DNA of 64,000 bases from Ampullaceana balthica. Its lineage: Eukaryota; Mollusca; Gastropoda; Lymnaeidae. The translations under genes were made by a program, and so were the position numbers. Shown here piece by piece: positions 44,801 through 57,032 of this stretch (the stretch's first letter is position 1; every line of letters starts with the position of its first letter). The stretch is from positions 178,478 through 242,477 of the forward strand of contig CALYLW010000340.1 in NCBI GenBank assembly GCA_944989445.1, given 5' to 3'. The notes beneath the pieces are model-generated. The model was not told where the DNA came from. It ran no database searches and saw only the letters and a program-made list of their open reading frames with translations.

Positions 44801-45067
44801 CATACATACATACATACATACATACATACATACATACATACATACATACATACATACATACATACATACATACATACATACATACATACATACATACATA
44901 CATACATACATACATACATACATACATACATACATACATACATACATACATACATACATACATACATACATACATACATACATACATACATACATACATA
45001 CATACATAAATACATACATACATACATACATACATACATACATACATACTTTGATTTATATGTATAG
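43887..45067 (-). mobile_element. Second H2 Helitron copy on the minus strand
   Basis: Minus strand starts near 45067 (TATACATATAAATCAAAG; the TC is lost), passes a giant CATA microsatellite, then 'GCCGACTAAACCATTCATCC' and H2 segments parallel to 43640-43886 and 39540-40449. No CTRR end: its 3' side is cut by the start of the H2 copy at 43886. Confidence 0.7.
44668..45048. repeat. (CATA)n microsatellite
   Basis: About 95 tetranucleotides with few interruptions (AAAT, GCAT, one TATCAT). It occupies the slot between the H2 5' terminus and the 'TCCTTTATAGC' segment. Any open frames here are microsatellite artefacts. Confidence 0.97.
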
Positions 45068-45608
45068 GTAAAATAATATTATTAGTCATATTCTTTGCTA
45101 CTAAGTTTATGGAGTGCATGAAAAAAGTTACCGGAAAGCAACCTGAAAAAGCCGTAAGACCAAACATTCCAGACAGAAATTTCAGTATTTAAAAAAGTAT
45201 GTGGGGAATGGTGCCCGAACGCCGTGCTGGTGCGTTCCGCCAGTAAAATAGCACTGGTCATATTAGTCAAATACTAATTACTATTTTATTATTACAGTAT
45301 TACCCAAAATAATATGTATTTCATATCTTCTACTTTGATTCACTTTTCATTTGGAAGATATCACTTAACGCTGTTGAAATAATTAATTGAAAATTGCACC
45401 GCAATGCTTTCTTTTTCATTTAAATCTACGCATTGAATAATTGTATTTGTGTTTTTTAAAAAGTTTTTAATAACATAGTGTAATTTACTGGTTTTTCATT
45501 TATTTTGCCTCTTTCGACGGATATTGCATCATTTAATATCTCAGGGGCTAATCATTGTCATAAAGTAATTTCATGAACAATGATGGGGAGTTCTTCATTG
45601 TTTAAAAT
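45068..45608. other. Spacer
   Basis: AT-rich. GGTGCCCGAACGCCGTGCTGG at 45210 is an isolated GC-rich patch. No feature supported. Confidence 0.45.
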
Positions 45609-45800
45609 ACAGTGACTGGTACCTCAAGATAAGAAATTAATCCGTTCCGTGTTGGCTTTCGTACCTTGAATTTTTCGTAGGTCTGACTTAGTTTTACATG
45701 TAAAATGCCTAATCCTCGGTAGGAGAGGAGAACGGATGTCACTTAACATTACGACACTACTCACGATTAGTACGAAACACTAAACTTTATGAAAATAATA
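45609..45800. mobile_element. Possible short TIR element
   Basis: CAGTGACTGGTACCTCAAG followed by AATTAATCCGTTCCGTG and TTTTTCGTAGGTCTGAC resembles the left arm of non-autonomous DNA transposons that spell CAGTGGTACCTC-like ends. The right arm is not identified. Confidence 0.35.
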
Positions 45801-45908
45801 CAATATGAACACAATTTGCAATATTAATGCTAATTAAGCACAGTGTACACTAATACATGCCATATTATACCAGACCATTTCAAAACACGTGATACCATAT
45901 TATACCAT

Positions 45909-46073
45909 CAGGGCTGGCCTAAGGGAAATTGAGGCCCTAGGCGAAGTGAATTTGGTGGCCCTAAATGTAATAGAAAAAAATAAATATGGAAAGATTCTTG
46001 TGCATATATTATATAGCACTAATGATGAGACTAATCGGAGGCCCTTGTTTGCCTATGCCTAAAGCTGGCCCTG
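45909..46073. mobile_element. Miniature hAT (165 bp)
   Basis: Ends CAGGGCTGGCCTAAGG and, inverted, CAGGGCCAGCTTTAGG, the end type of ZMYM1-like hATs. Directly flanked by ATACCAT on both sides (7 bp; the local sequence repeats this motif, so the exact duplication is uncertain). Interior has GAGGCCCTAGGCG and GGAGGCCCTTG. Non-coding. Confidence 0.75.
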
Positions 46074-46953
46074 ATACCATACCATACCATAAAATTTTGA
46101 TCCCAAAAGATTTCCGAAAAGCACACAAACATACAAGTACAAGTTAGTGAGTTGAATGAAGTAGTGGAGACAAGGATAATGGAGACAAGAATAATGGAGA
46201 CAACAATTGTGATAAATGGAAGTATTTAGAATAAACGCAGTTTCAGCCCCTTAATTGAAAAAAATAATATAAAAGTAAACTTGTGAAAAGGTTAATAAAC
46301 AAAACTTAAAGTTTTGGATTGAACTAACCTGGAAATGTATTGTGTATTTCGTGAAGGTTGACAAATTTGTTGTGTATTTCATGTAATTTAACAAATTTAT
46401 CTATCTTATAGGAATGCTCTAATTTAGTAATTATAAGAAAAGTTATTTAGAAAATTACAGAAATTAAAATATAAAGCTCCTAGAAAACGCGAGAAAGGAG
46501 AGTTTCCATTTATTAAACCATGCAATTGAATCTGAATAGGAACCTATTGCAGACAGAAAGAATTACATTTGTTAAACATTTTGAGAGTGTGCCCCGATTG
46601 CTTATATAGCTGTATATAAATAACTTTCAATGTGGGCAAATATTCGGCCTTTGACATTTAAGGCTCATAAAATATATTTAATATTAAATTAATAACAATT
46701 AGGCCTACCGTAGACCTGCCAGACACTTTTTAAAATAAATTTCGGCTGGCTGATATAATTTTGTGGCAGATATCCGGATTAGCCGGATTTCTCCGTAAAT
46801 TGTCATTTGCGGCTGATTACGAAATATTCGGATGAAATTCGGCTGACGCCTGGCCAATAATGAAGTAATAAAACTTCAGCAATACAACACTTTTAAAATG
46901 CTTTAGAAAAACTTTTATTATTTTATACAATAGGAAAAGTAAAGTTTTGGATT
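46074..46953. other. Spacer
   Basis: AT-rich, no recognised repeat or gene. Confidence 0.5.
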
Positions 46954-47168
46954 GGGGCCGTCCATAAAGTAAGTCACGCTGCAGAGGGGGGAGGGGGTGT
47001 AAGAAAGTGAGACAGTTTGGGACAGGGGGTCCGGTCATGTATGACGTCACGGGTCTTTTATTAAAAAAAATTTTAGTTCGAAAGTGTGAGTCCAAGATTT
47101 GTGACATTTTGTGACAGGGGGGAGTTAAAATTGGTAAAAAATAGCGTGATGTACTTTATGGACGACCC
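46954..47168. mobile_element. GGGGCCGTCCATAA-type MITE
   Basis: Ends GGGGCCGTCCATAAAGTAAG and, inverted, GGGTCGTCCATAAAGTAC. 215 bp, containing GACGTCACGGGTC and G-rich runs. It is the shortest member seen here. Confidence 0.8.
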
Positions 47169-47388
47169 AATGCTGTCCTACTAATACAGTGCATGAAAGA
47201 ATTTAACTCATTAAATTTCTGTCACTCAATACCTGATAGGCACTTAGAATATCAGTGTATAACTGTCATGAATAAAACAAACGCGATATATTTAGATTTG
47301 CTGTTAGGCTAATGCGGCGCGCCGGAGATTTTTGGCGGACGAAAATCGGCGGCGTATTCGGCGCGCGGCGTCGGCCGAGGTGTCTAGG
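47169..47388. other. Spacer with a GC-rich patch
   Basis: 47310-47385 is unusually GC-rich and full of CGGCG and GCGCG words, unlike its neighbours. No coding or repeat match. Confidence 0.4.
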
Positions 47389-47815
47389 GTGCGGTAATTA
47401 ACGATTAATTAAGCGATAAATCGTAAAAAAAATAATCGATTAAAATTTATTTGTTCGATTAAAATTAGATTAAATTTTAGAAAATATTTCTAAATTTTTT
47501 TTTCAATTTATTATTATTTTTTTAACTTACATATTTTCCCCTCGAATTATTATTATTTATTTAGACCTGCATACGCAAGTTAAAAGGTTTTTCTTCGTTA
47601 TTTCTTGCATATCAGAACGAATTTGCCGTGTTACGTCCCACAATTCGGGAGCCAAGGAATTACCGCGACTTAACAGATTTCTCAAAATAATGAATCGAGA
47701 CTTAACGGGATTTATACATGCGTTATAAAAATATAATTTATCGAAATTAATCAAATAATTTTTATTGATTAATCGAACGAAGTGTTTTTTAATAAGTACC
47801 AGCTCTAATTTTACA
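47389..47815 (-). mobile_element. hAT-like remnant with ATTAATCG-rich ends
   Basis: Left end TAGGGTGCGGTAATTAACG followed by TTAAGCGATAAATCG; inverted right end TAGAGCTGGTACTTATT followed by TTCGATTAATC. TAGGGnTG ends with ATTAATCG motifs are typical of BED-finger hATs. A minus-strand 65-codon segment (47557-47754) is unrecognised. Confidence 0.45.
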
Positions 47816-48756
47816 AAGAAAATAGAATAAAAATTCTGGAGTCATCAAAAGAAACATTGCTAAGTTTTAAGTAAATTAAAGCAGTACTAAATTTTCAGTC
47901 GATTAAAAAAGTGCTAAATTTTAAGTCACTTTTATTGGACCAGGGCTAAAACTAAAGTCAATAAAAACAATGCTAAAACTTAAAGAAACAAAAAATAAAC
48001 ACCAAGCCCGGTTATTAGGTAAGTTTACAGAAATGAAAAAAAAGTAAGAATGCTACATCATTCGTATGTTCACAGATCCACATGCGTCCTTTATAGACAT
48101 TGGTTTGTGATCATTTGATTGGTAATATTAAGGAAGGGCGTGACTACGTGACATATAGATCACATTAAGACAATTTATACTCACAAAATAAAGAACTGTA
48201 AATAGATGTGGGCTTGAAGAAGACAACCTATTTACTATGTTTCTTTAGGCGATGGAATCAGTGACGTAGAAGACCAGTCTGGCCGATGGAAGAAGATAGT
48301 TCAGACGTCTTCTTGGTGGCTTATTGGCGAAAAGAAATCATTTGGTAGGCGCGTGTTTACTGAATGGTGATCAGTGGATGATCAAGCACGGATACGATGG
48401 AAGCGATATCTGTCATGAGCTGATTCGCCTATGGGCTGCGCAGTGTTCAAAATCGTTCTTGTGACTCGTTTGCAGCATGATCATTGCTGTTTATTTGAAG
48501 TACCGATTGTTTGCAGAAACAAATGTGTATCTCCAAGACTCTTGCTTGTAGTGATTTAAATATTTAAAGTTTGGAAGACACATTCTAAAGCTACTACGTT
48601 TAACAGGAAATGTCCATTCACAGACAAACAGATGCACTCACTTCTTTATCCTACGTTCATAACACGATATTGTGTTTCTTACATCAAAAAGTATTATTTT
48701 AAAGTTAGTAATAATAGATGAATTTCCTAAACGACTAAACGTAAGATGAATTATAA
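47816..48756. other. Spacer
   Basis: Two 'GCTAAATTTTAAGT'-type short repeats near 47850-47930; otherwise non-repetitive. An acceptor-like TTTCTTTAG at 48243 precedes sequence with several stops. No gene supported. Confidence 0.4.
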
Positions 48757-49370
48757 TTAGGGCTGTTATCGATTAATATAAATTTAATCGTTAAATTTTG
48801 AAAAATTATCAATTAATTAATCGATAATTTCGATTAAAGCCAAAAATATAAATTTTTGACGTCATTAAACTGAAAATTTCTCACGGAAATTGAAAATTAA
48901 GAATATTTTGAACTAAATTTTATGACAATGTTTTGATACTTGATCGGATATTTGTGCTGAAAGTGGTACGTCAGCGATGTATTTGATCCTTTAAAAGAGA
49001 ATTGTTTATGGCAGTGAACACAGTAAACTTGTTCACCATCTTCGACTTTGCCATCCGCAGTTAGCTGAAAAACAAAAATTTTGCTCAACTTTCTAGTCAT
49101 ATGTTTAAATTTAACTGCGCTGATGCTGTCAGCCATTTTTTTGTTGACGTCTGCCGGTCCACATAAAGAAATAAAATAAATGATAATATTACGCGGGAGC
49201 AGTTGGTACGTAAAAAAATTTATAAATTATTATTAATTATTAATAATTAATTTTTGATTAATAATAATAAAAAATATTATAAATATTATCTTTAATTTTA
49301 ATCGAATTTTTATCGATTATAATAATTTTAATCGATAAAAATTTGTACGATTAATTGCTCGATTGATTCT
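48757..49370 (-). pseudogene. BED zinc finger remnant of a hAT transposon
   Basis: Minus-strand 79 codons (49136-48897) encode a BED finger: FVFQLTADGKVEDGEQVYC, then CVHC and SLTYHFQHKYP (C-x2-C ... H-x4-H). BED fingers bind the transposon ends. Flanks have TAGGGCTGTTATCGATTAA at 48759 and AATCGATAAAAATTTGTACG near 49330, the ATCGATT-rich ends of such hATs. No catalytic domain follows, so it is an internally deleted remnant. Confidence 0.7.
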
Positions 49371-50192
49371 TCTACTGTATGATTCGCCTACTTGTTCATT
49401 TAATCATACACTATTACAAATTGTGCTATCCTTTTTACACTAATATGCAATTCCTAAACACTTCCTACGTATCTACAAGCACTGGTTTGTTTTCGATACT
49501 AAGGCACTTGGATGGAATTTTTGAAATACCTGAAGATTGCCCTGGAATAAAATTACATTCGATGAATAAATTAGCATACATTGCCCATGTCATTCATTTT
49601 ATCGACCACAGTCAAATTTCATTAAACTCGCAGTGTTGCTCAGTTAGACAATTTTTTTTTATAGAAATGGCTTGTGACGAATCCGCGCTTAGTACCAGCG
49701 CATACAGCACAAGTTTTAAATTGTGAAGGGGATTAACTTTTACAGAGATGATGATTAATAATCCAGAAACCTAATTGTTGATGCTTTAAAGTCACAGCAA
49801 AGCAACACGTATGCTTTTAAATATCTTGATAATTTTAGAAAAAAAACAGATAAAACATTCAGGATTATTTACACAGTAATGTTTGTTACTTATAGTAAGC
49901 AAAACTTGTACACAAAAAGGAAAAAGAAAAAAAAGGAAAACAAAACACAGACTCCAACCTGTCCAATCTTCTAGCATATATACATAAACAAAGACAACAT
50001 TACGTGCCATCACTTGGCCAGATTCAGGGTGTATGACTAAGTTCGATTATGTATATAAGCAAATCCATTAAAGAAATATTATTCGACTTGTGTCCACTTT
50101 TCAGAGAAGTAACACTGTGTGCCCTTTAAATCACGAATAATTACCACTCCTTTCTAGGATAAATCAAGCGGTTAAGATATTACCTGCAGCCT
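49371..50192. other. Region with an unrecognised 115-codon frame
   Basis: An open plus-strand frame at 49379-49726 contains LFSILRHLDGIFEIPEDCPG. No family recognised and no clear splice sites. Could be a decayed exon or chance. Confidence 0.25.
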
Positions 50193-50486
50193 ATGTCATT
50201 CATCCTAAAAAAAACACACAATCGTTATAGAAAGCAAGCCTCTAGTAAACAGAAACAGATGGCGTTGAACTATTTTGGTCCATTTCCTGAAAATAAAACT
50301 CGGGAGATGACGGGTTCACAAGTTTCGCACATCTCTCAGCAATTAGTACCATTCACTGATGTACACCCAACCCTGGAAATCACAGAGGTCAGAAATGATA
50401 TTCAAGTCACAACAAGGAGCTTAAGAAAATATCTGCCCAGACGTAGCATAGCGGCAAAGAAAATCACGCGCCCTTGCCTCAACTGA
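50193..50486 (+). CDS. Unrecognised 97-codon ORF
   Basis: ATG at 50193; composition is protein-like (basic start, KQMALNYFGPFPENKTREMT, then ITEVRNDIQVTTRSLRKYLP). An acceptor-like TATTACCTGCAG ends just upstream (50188), so it might be an exon rather than a complete gene. No domain recognised. Weakly supported. Confidence 0.25.
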   Translation: MSFILKKTHNRYRKQASSKQKQMALNYFGPFPENKTREMTGSQVSHISQQLVPFTDVHPTLEITEVRNDIQVTTRSLRKYLPRRSIAAKKITRPCLN

Positions 50487-51133
50487 AAGAATGTTGACCG
50501 TTATTTCTTTGAAACACCCCAGGGTCCCTTCCACCACAATCCCTATGCTTCATCACGTTGCCCCGTTCACCTCTTTATTATACATTCCTAACACAAATCA
50601 AGGGAGACAATCCACACTGCATGACAATGCATATCAAGTATTCCACTGATGTCCGAGCTGACTTGCATACAATGACGAGACCAGCCAATGTCTTTCATGT
50701 ATTACAAGAAAATATAAAGAAATCATTTTTTTTAAATGTGGAGAATCGATTAATAAATTATTTGATGGCGCCTTGGTCAAAAGCAAGGTTATAGAGAGAT
50801 CATATACAATTATATGAATATTAAAATTGTTGTTGTCAGGTTGTGATTCTATCCCTAGTCACAGGACTCATGACACTGGAATATTTATACAGATAAAAGC
50901 ATCTGATCAAATATAGGATTGCTATTTTTCAAAGTTAAAAAATCTTTCAGAAGAGAAATCTACAAAGCAAAGACGGCAAGACGTCTCCTCCTCATCAAAT
51001 CTAGAAGTTAGCAAAATTGAACAACTTAAATGCGATGTGTAATGTATGTAGACTTTATTTTTGCAACGTTGGCGTTTAAATTTACTATTGTGTACCTTGG
51101 CAGAGTAGATTTTGGTGCTGAGAGTTTCACCCA
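50487..51133. other. Spacer
   Basis: No features recognised. Confidence 0.45.
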
Positions 51134-51146
51134 TCTACATATATAA

Positions 51147-51655
51147 TAAGAAAAACCCGTAAAAAACCAAGTTTTTGACTATAAATCCTTTATGTACGAG
51201 AAGTAATTAAAAGAATGTTCATTATAATACGCAGCGCCAGACCATCCAAAAATACAAAATTGCAGTTGTGTCGTAAAACGTGTTTAATATAATGCGCACC
51301 GATCAGGAATATGTTTATAAAAAGTGCTGTCAATAAAATACGCACCTTATTGCGCGACAGAAAGGATGTTCAATATAATACGCACCGCGACGCTCTATCT
51401 AAAAAAATAGCATGATACATAGGAATAAATAAAATAATTTAAAAATCAATAATTTAATTACGGTACATGCGATCGATCTGAAATTTTGATACATTGTTTT
51501 TATCATCGGTACGAAACTGCCTGAAAAATTTCAGCTCGCTATCTTGCGAGCAAGTGGGTTACAAATCGATCAAAAGTTTTGGTGACAAGGTCGGTCGGTC
51601 GGTCGGTCGGTCGGTCGGCCGCAGACACCACGAGTTAATATAAAGGATTTAAAAA
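51147..51655 (-). mobile_element. Single Helentron-like element, minus strand
   Basis: Minus-strand relative of the 23-26 kb array: outer inverted repeats AAATCCTTTATAT, the core CAAAATTTCAGATCGATCG...GTACCGTAATTAA, and the linker CAAAAACTTGGTTTTTTACG. It contains (GGTC)n at 51588-51618 and four copies of a TTnAATATAATACGCACC-like motif at 51218-51390. Inserted 13 bp inside the H2 start. Confidence 0.72.
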
Positions 51656-51663
51656 TCAAAGTA

Positions 51664-51666
<3 letters not shown>

Positions 51667-51713
<47 letters not shown>
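51667..51713. repeat. (GT)n microsatellite
   Basis: About 20 GT dinucleotides in the H2 subterminal slot. The corresponding run in the next copy is at 52535-52559. Confidence 0.95.
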
Positions 51714-51714
<1 letters not shown>

Positions 51715-52507
51715 ATGTCCTTTATAGCTGACTAAACTATTCATCCGATCGTCGTGAAATGTTTGGAGACTGTTGAGTACCCACCTGGGATGGTAACTGG
51801 CAACTTTTTTTTCTAAATTTAACACTCATGGGGCACCGGGGGCCCATAATGCCATTTTTTGCTTATATGAGCTATATAAAAATTAGTTTAAGCGCTAGCT
51901 ACTGTGTAAATTGTTGGATCTTAACCAAACTTTGTATATGACAACTTGATAGCCAATATTAAAATACTATAGGGCACTGAACTGCAAATAGTCATTCCTT
52001 TGGGGCTGGGGGCCCAAAAATTCACATTTCTTAAACGTTTAAGATTTTATTCACCATTCAGTCATTAATAATCTTGACAAATAATGACACATGTATCCAT
52101 TATTATACAAATTGAAATGAACAGGGGTTTGAACTTTATATCTTGCACTGAATGGGCCCCGGGGCCCTTAATGTCTTTTTTTTGCTTATATAAGATATAT
52201 AAAAATTAGTTTATGCGTTAGCTACTGACTGAGTAAATGAATGGATCTAAACCAAAATTTGAATACAAAAACTTGGTAGCCCATATTAAAATACTATAGG
52301 GCACATAACTTCAAATGTCCAATCCTTCGGGGCCGGGGGCTTCCAATGTCGTTTCTTCGTATATTTTTAATGTATTTTACCCCATTCAATTTTCACGATC
52401 TTGAGGAATATATCTATGAGGTCACTTAATTAAATGGAAAGGTTTTTGAAATTTACATCTATCACCAAATGGGCCCAGGGGCCCCAAATGTCTTTTTTTT
52501 ATATCTA

Positions 52508-53764
52508 TCTATATATATAAAAATCAAAGTCTGTCTGTGTGTGTGTGTGTGTGTGTGTGCATGTCCTTTATAGCTGACTAAACTATTCATCCGATCGTCG
52601 TGAAATTTTTGGAGACTGTTTAGTACCCACCTGGGATGGTAACTGGCAACTTTTTTTCTAAATCTAACACTCATGGTGCACCGGGGGCCCATAATGTCAT
52701 TTTTTGCTTTTATGAGCTATATAAAAATTAGTTTAAGCGCTAGCTACTGTGTAAATTATTGGATCTTAACCAAACTTTGTATATGACGACTTGATAGCCA
52801 ATATTAAAATACTATAGGCACTGAACTGCAAATAGTCATTCCTTTGGGGCTGGGGGCTCAAAAATTCACATTTCTTAAACGTTTAAGATTTTATTCACCA
52901 TTCAGTCATTAACAATCTTGACAAATAATGACACATGTATCCATTATTATACAAATTGAAATGAACAGGGGTTTTGAACTTTATATCTTGCACTGAATGG
53001 GCCCCGGGGCTCTTAATGTATTTTTGCTTATATAAGATATATAATAATTAGTTTATGCGTTAGCTAATGAGTAAATGAATGGGTCTTAACTAAACTTTGT
53101 ATATAAAAACTTGACAGCCAATACTAAAATACTTTAGGGCAATAAACTCCTAATGACCATTCCTTCGGGCCTGGGGCCCAAAATACCATTTTTCTTCAAC
53201 TTTTAAGAATTTATTTCCCATATGTTTATTAAAGATCTTGAAAAATAATGATGAATGCATCCATTATTATCTTTATTGAAACGAACAGGTGTTTTGAAAT
53301 TTATGTCTTGCAAATAATGGGCCCTGGGGCCTTTAGTGTCGTTTTTCGCTTATATAAGCTATTTAAAATTTAGTTTATGCGTTACCTAACGCATCTTGCA
53401 CCGCATAGGCCGGGGGCCCCTTAATTTCGATTCTTTTTCCTATATTGGCTAGATAAAAAATTAGTTTAAGTGTTTAATAATGCGAAAATAACTGGATTTT
53501 GACCAAGTATATTTAGTATATAAAAACTTTAGAGCCTATATTACATTACTATAGGGCACTTAACTCCTAATGTCCATTCCCTCGGAAATTGGGGCTCCAA
53601 ATGTCTTTTTAACTGAACGTTAATAATTGTATTACCCATTTAATTTTACACGATTTTGAGAAATATAGCTTGAGTGCAATAGCAATAAAAAATATAACTT
53701 ATCACTCATTTTGGGGCCGGGGCCCTTAATAACGTTTCTTCCTTTGTAAACTTTTTAATTATTA

Positions 53765-53767
<3 letters not shown>
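52508..53767 (+). mobile_element. H2 Helitron copy, second of a tandem pair
   Basis: Start A|TCTATATATATAAAAATC at 52508, then (GT)n and the same segments as the first copy at an offset of 845 bp. Further on, several degenerate sub-units with ACTATAGGGCA, CCTTCGGGGCCGGGG and 'GGGCCCCGGGGC' blocks at intervals of about 300 bp. No 3' CTRR end recognised before the (AT)n run. Confidence 0.72.

Positions 53768-53809
<42 letters not shown>
53768..53809. repeat. (AT)n microsatellite
   Basis: About 20 TA/AT dinucleotides between the H2 copy and the H3 start at 53811. Confidence 0.93.
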
Positions 53810-53810
<1 letters not shown>

Positions 53811-53812
<2 letters not shown>

Positions 53813-54250
53813 AATATATAAAGCTCAGTTGGTGTTTGAAATCTTTGTATGTTTGTATGTTTGTATGTTTGAATGTTTCACTTTTCGACTTTCTGTTAGA
53901 CAATCACGGAAAAACCAAATGACGGACGGGGACCAACATTTGGCAGGACGGTTCCTTTTACCCTGAAGGTGGTTTTAAGTTAGTTTTTGTAATTGTCCCT
54001 TTTGCCCGAATGCCGTAAATTAAATAATCAGAAAATGCAGAGACAAAGAATAAAAAATTTAACCTCATTTCTGTATTGAACAAATTTACGCGGACGTTCA
54101 AATGCCGTTCAAAACGAGTTACTTTTGGTGACGTTTTTTACCCCAATACTTTATATTCAGTGCTGCACATTTAAAATATTTTATATTATCTAATTACGGT
54201 GCGCACATTTTCGTGTACGCTTCATAATTTGAGCTGTGTAGTACAAAAAA
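53811..54250 (+). mobile_element. H3 Helitron 5' end, plus strand
   Basis: TCTAATATATAAAGCTCAG, then TTTGTATG repeats and 'CCAAATGACGGACGGGGACC', homologous to 39120-39530 read on the minus strand. No 3' end identified. A short minus-strand relative lies at about 54870-54926. Confidence 0.7.
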
Positions 54251-55499
54251 TTGTCATTTTCTTTACTGTTACTTTCTATATATTTAGATATAGATTTCTT
54301 AGATTTAATTGTTTACACGTTTAAATTTAATTGCGAATTTGTTTTAATTATTTTCTGTTCCATAACTCGACATTTAATAAAAAACCTATTTATGTAATAA
54401 TTGTGTCAGTATTTTTTTCAAACTATTTAAACTTAGGCTACCGGACCTATTAACATAAGTAGATTATCGCAATAATCTTATGTATAGAAGGAGCATCTGT
54501 ATACAGATAAGATAGATTAAACTAAATAAAGTGATCCTGAAAACGCTTAATTATTTTGTATTGCGAATTGAATATGTTATGTTCATTCCTTTGATGATGG
54601 ATTAACATAGGCCATTTTTAAAATCAATTGTTGTCATGGTTTCACATGCGTTTTTAACATAAAATTCATTTGTTTTTTGTTTGTTTTTTAATTAGGAATA
54701 TAGCCTAATTTCTTTATTTATCTTTATTATCTTTATCTCATAGAAGCTGTTGCAAATATTGTATTAATTACAATTGTGTTACGATGCAGTGTCGTAAATA
54801 TATAAGAGCTTTTTTAGTGACGACAGTGGCAGAGATCTTTTGAAAAATGTCAACAAAGCAGTGGCCTTTCTTTAATGGATACAAACAAACAAACATAAAA
54901 ATATCAACTGAGCTTTATATATTACATATGCGTTTAAATTATTTTAATTTTAATTATTTTCACGATGCATTATATTAATATTTTACATGCAATGAATAAA
55001 ATTGGGATTTTTAAACATTTAATTCATAACTAGACATTTTATTAAAAACCATAGATGTAGCGAGTTTATTTTATGTTGAAAGTTATGCCCTATGTCAAAT
55101 AAACTTACACTTTACAACAGTTTACTTAAGCTTTATATACACTATACATTATAAAATTTCGATACCGAATTTATTAACAAATCTTGACTAAATTTAATGA
55201 AGTGATCCTGAAAACGTTAATTAATATGAATTGCGAATGGAATATGTTTTTATGTTCATTCCTTTGTATTCAGAATAGCAAAGGCCATTTCTAAAATTGC
55301 CTTTTAATCATTTTTAAGATGCACTTATTAATAGACGGTTGAATCTTTTTTTTTCATTTTTTTTTCAGATATAAAATCTGGTGTAATATATCAACTCGCC
55401 TACAAAATTAATAAAATAAACTATTTGTCTACAGTCAATAAAATTCTTTGACTATTTTCAGCACCTGTATACATTTTTTGCTGGTTCTACTCATCGCTG
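54251..55499. other. AT-rich spacer with a short H3 fragment
   Basis: About 54870-54926 matches the H3 5' end on the minus strand (CAACTGAGCTTTATATA). GAAAACG followed by TTAATTA and GAATATGTT recurs at 54540 and 55212, a degenerate direct repeat. No genes. Confidence 0.45.
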
Positions 55500-57032
55500 G
55501 AATGTATTGACATCATATTTAGAAAAAAGATGTTGTGTTCAAGCGTCTGTCTGACACACGTTTGGTCAGCACATTTTGATGCTGTTTCATGCTTTGTGTA
55601 AGGGGTTTCGACAAAATAAAACATTCACTGGATTCTATATCAGGTGACATGAAACAGCAAGTGACAACAAGGCGTGAGGCGGAAGGTTTGAGCAAAAACA
55701 TGGAACACCTTGAAACAATCTTTCTTACAATTCTGTGGAAGGACATTCTAGAAAGGGATGAATACAACAAGCAAAAGTTTTACAATCAAATGATGTGAAC
55801 ATTCTAGTTGCCACAAATCTTCTTGAGTCGCTGAAAAGCTATCTTCAGGAAACTAGAGACAAGTTCACTGAATATGAATTCAAAGCCAGGAGTATGTCTC
55901 CAGATGCTGATCACTATGATGGAAAAAAAACGGGAACGAACCGAAGTGTGCGTTTTTAGTAGGTATGATAGGCCAGGAGAAGAGTTACTTCTAAATAAAG
56001 TCCGAAAAGTTTCAAGGTAGAAACTTTCCTCCTATTCTGGACACTTTTAATCGTTGAACTAACAAGACGTGCAGAGGGGTATTCAAAAATTGGAAATCTG
56101 TTTTCTTTCTTGAGTGAATTAAAAACCATTACCTCTGATGCACTAAAGAAAAATGCGAACATCTTGCCAGTACGTACCACAAGGACTTGAGTTATGACGA
56201 CCTTTTAAATGAATGTGAGCATCTCAAGCATTACATGTCTCTTGATGAAAATTGCGAGACTCTCCCTGCTCTGTACAGAAAAATAATTTCGGACAATTTA
56301 AAATCTGTTTTTTCCGAACATTGAAATTGCACTCAGAGTGTTCATGTGCATGTATGTGTGAGCAACTGTACAGGAGAACGTTCTTTTTCAAGACTTAAAC
56401 TTATAAAAAATCAGCTTCGTAGTCAAATAGGACTTTGCTTTACTTTTTTCCAATAGGACAGCATCGTTTGAACTGGCTTTCACTCATGAGCAAAGAAAAT
56501 GACATCCTGAAGACCATTGACTTCAAGCCAATAATAAAACAATTTTCTGAAAGAAATGTCGCAAACGCTTGTTATAAAGTACCGTACTGAAATTTTTCTA
56601 ATCTAAGTATTTTTTCCATTACGAATTTTAATACCTTTGTTTGACCTTGTGTAATAGATGTAATATGTTATTTTGCTTATTATTTTAAAAAACAAATGTA
56701 AATATCTGTTTTTGAGTGTAATTTTTTGTTGTTGTAAATATCATAAGTAATACTATAAACCATGTAAATAAAATATCGTTTCTCTGTTTTTCATGTTTAA
56801 TATTGATTATAGTTGCAGCTGTAGGCATGTCTTAACAACAATTTTGTTGAAATTAGTATATTAACTATAAAATAAAGAATACATTATTTTAAATATTATC
56901 AACCATTTATTTTTATATTCCTGCGGTTTTGGGGGGGGATTAGGTAGCACTCTGGCTTTGTCCAGGGGCCCAACACTATTACTTTGCCCGGGGGCCCAAA
57001 ATGGTGTAAAGACGGCTCTGCATGTATGGCGT
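55500..57032 (+). pseudogene. Decayed hAT transposase (ZMYM1-like)
   Basis: A segment at 55589-55798 encodes IKHSLDSISGDMKQQVTTRR then EGLSKNMEHLETIFLTILW, matching the region before the C-terminal domain of ZMYM1-like hATs. 56325-56560 contains, with frameshifts, CTGERSFSRLKLIKNQLRS and TIDFKPIIKQFSE, the dimerisation domain. The right end GGGGGCCCAAAATGG...GACGGCTCTG (57032) is the end type of this family. The left end was not identified. Many stops: inactive. Confidence 0.75.

Larger units (their letters stand above)
51134..52507 (+). mobile_element. H2 Helitron copy split by a Helentron-like element
   Basis: Start A|TCTACATATATAA at 51134, interrupted after 13 bp, resuming at about 51655 as TAAAAATCAAAGTATG, a (GT)n run and 'CATGTCCTTTATAGCTGAC'. 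Its 3' side is cut at 52507, where a second H2 copy starts. The segment 51712-52165 is nearly identical to 52558-53010. Confidence 0.75.

Noticed and set aside
44483..45167. Long open frames on both strands encoding endless MYVC or HTYI repeats
   Set aside because: They are translations of the CATA microsatellite and have no coding meaning.
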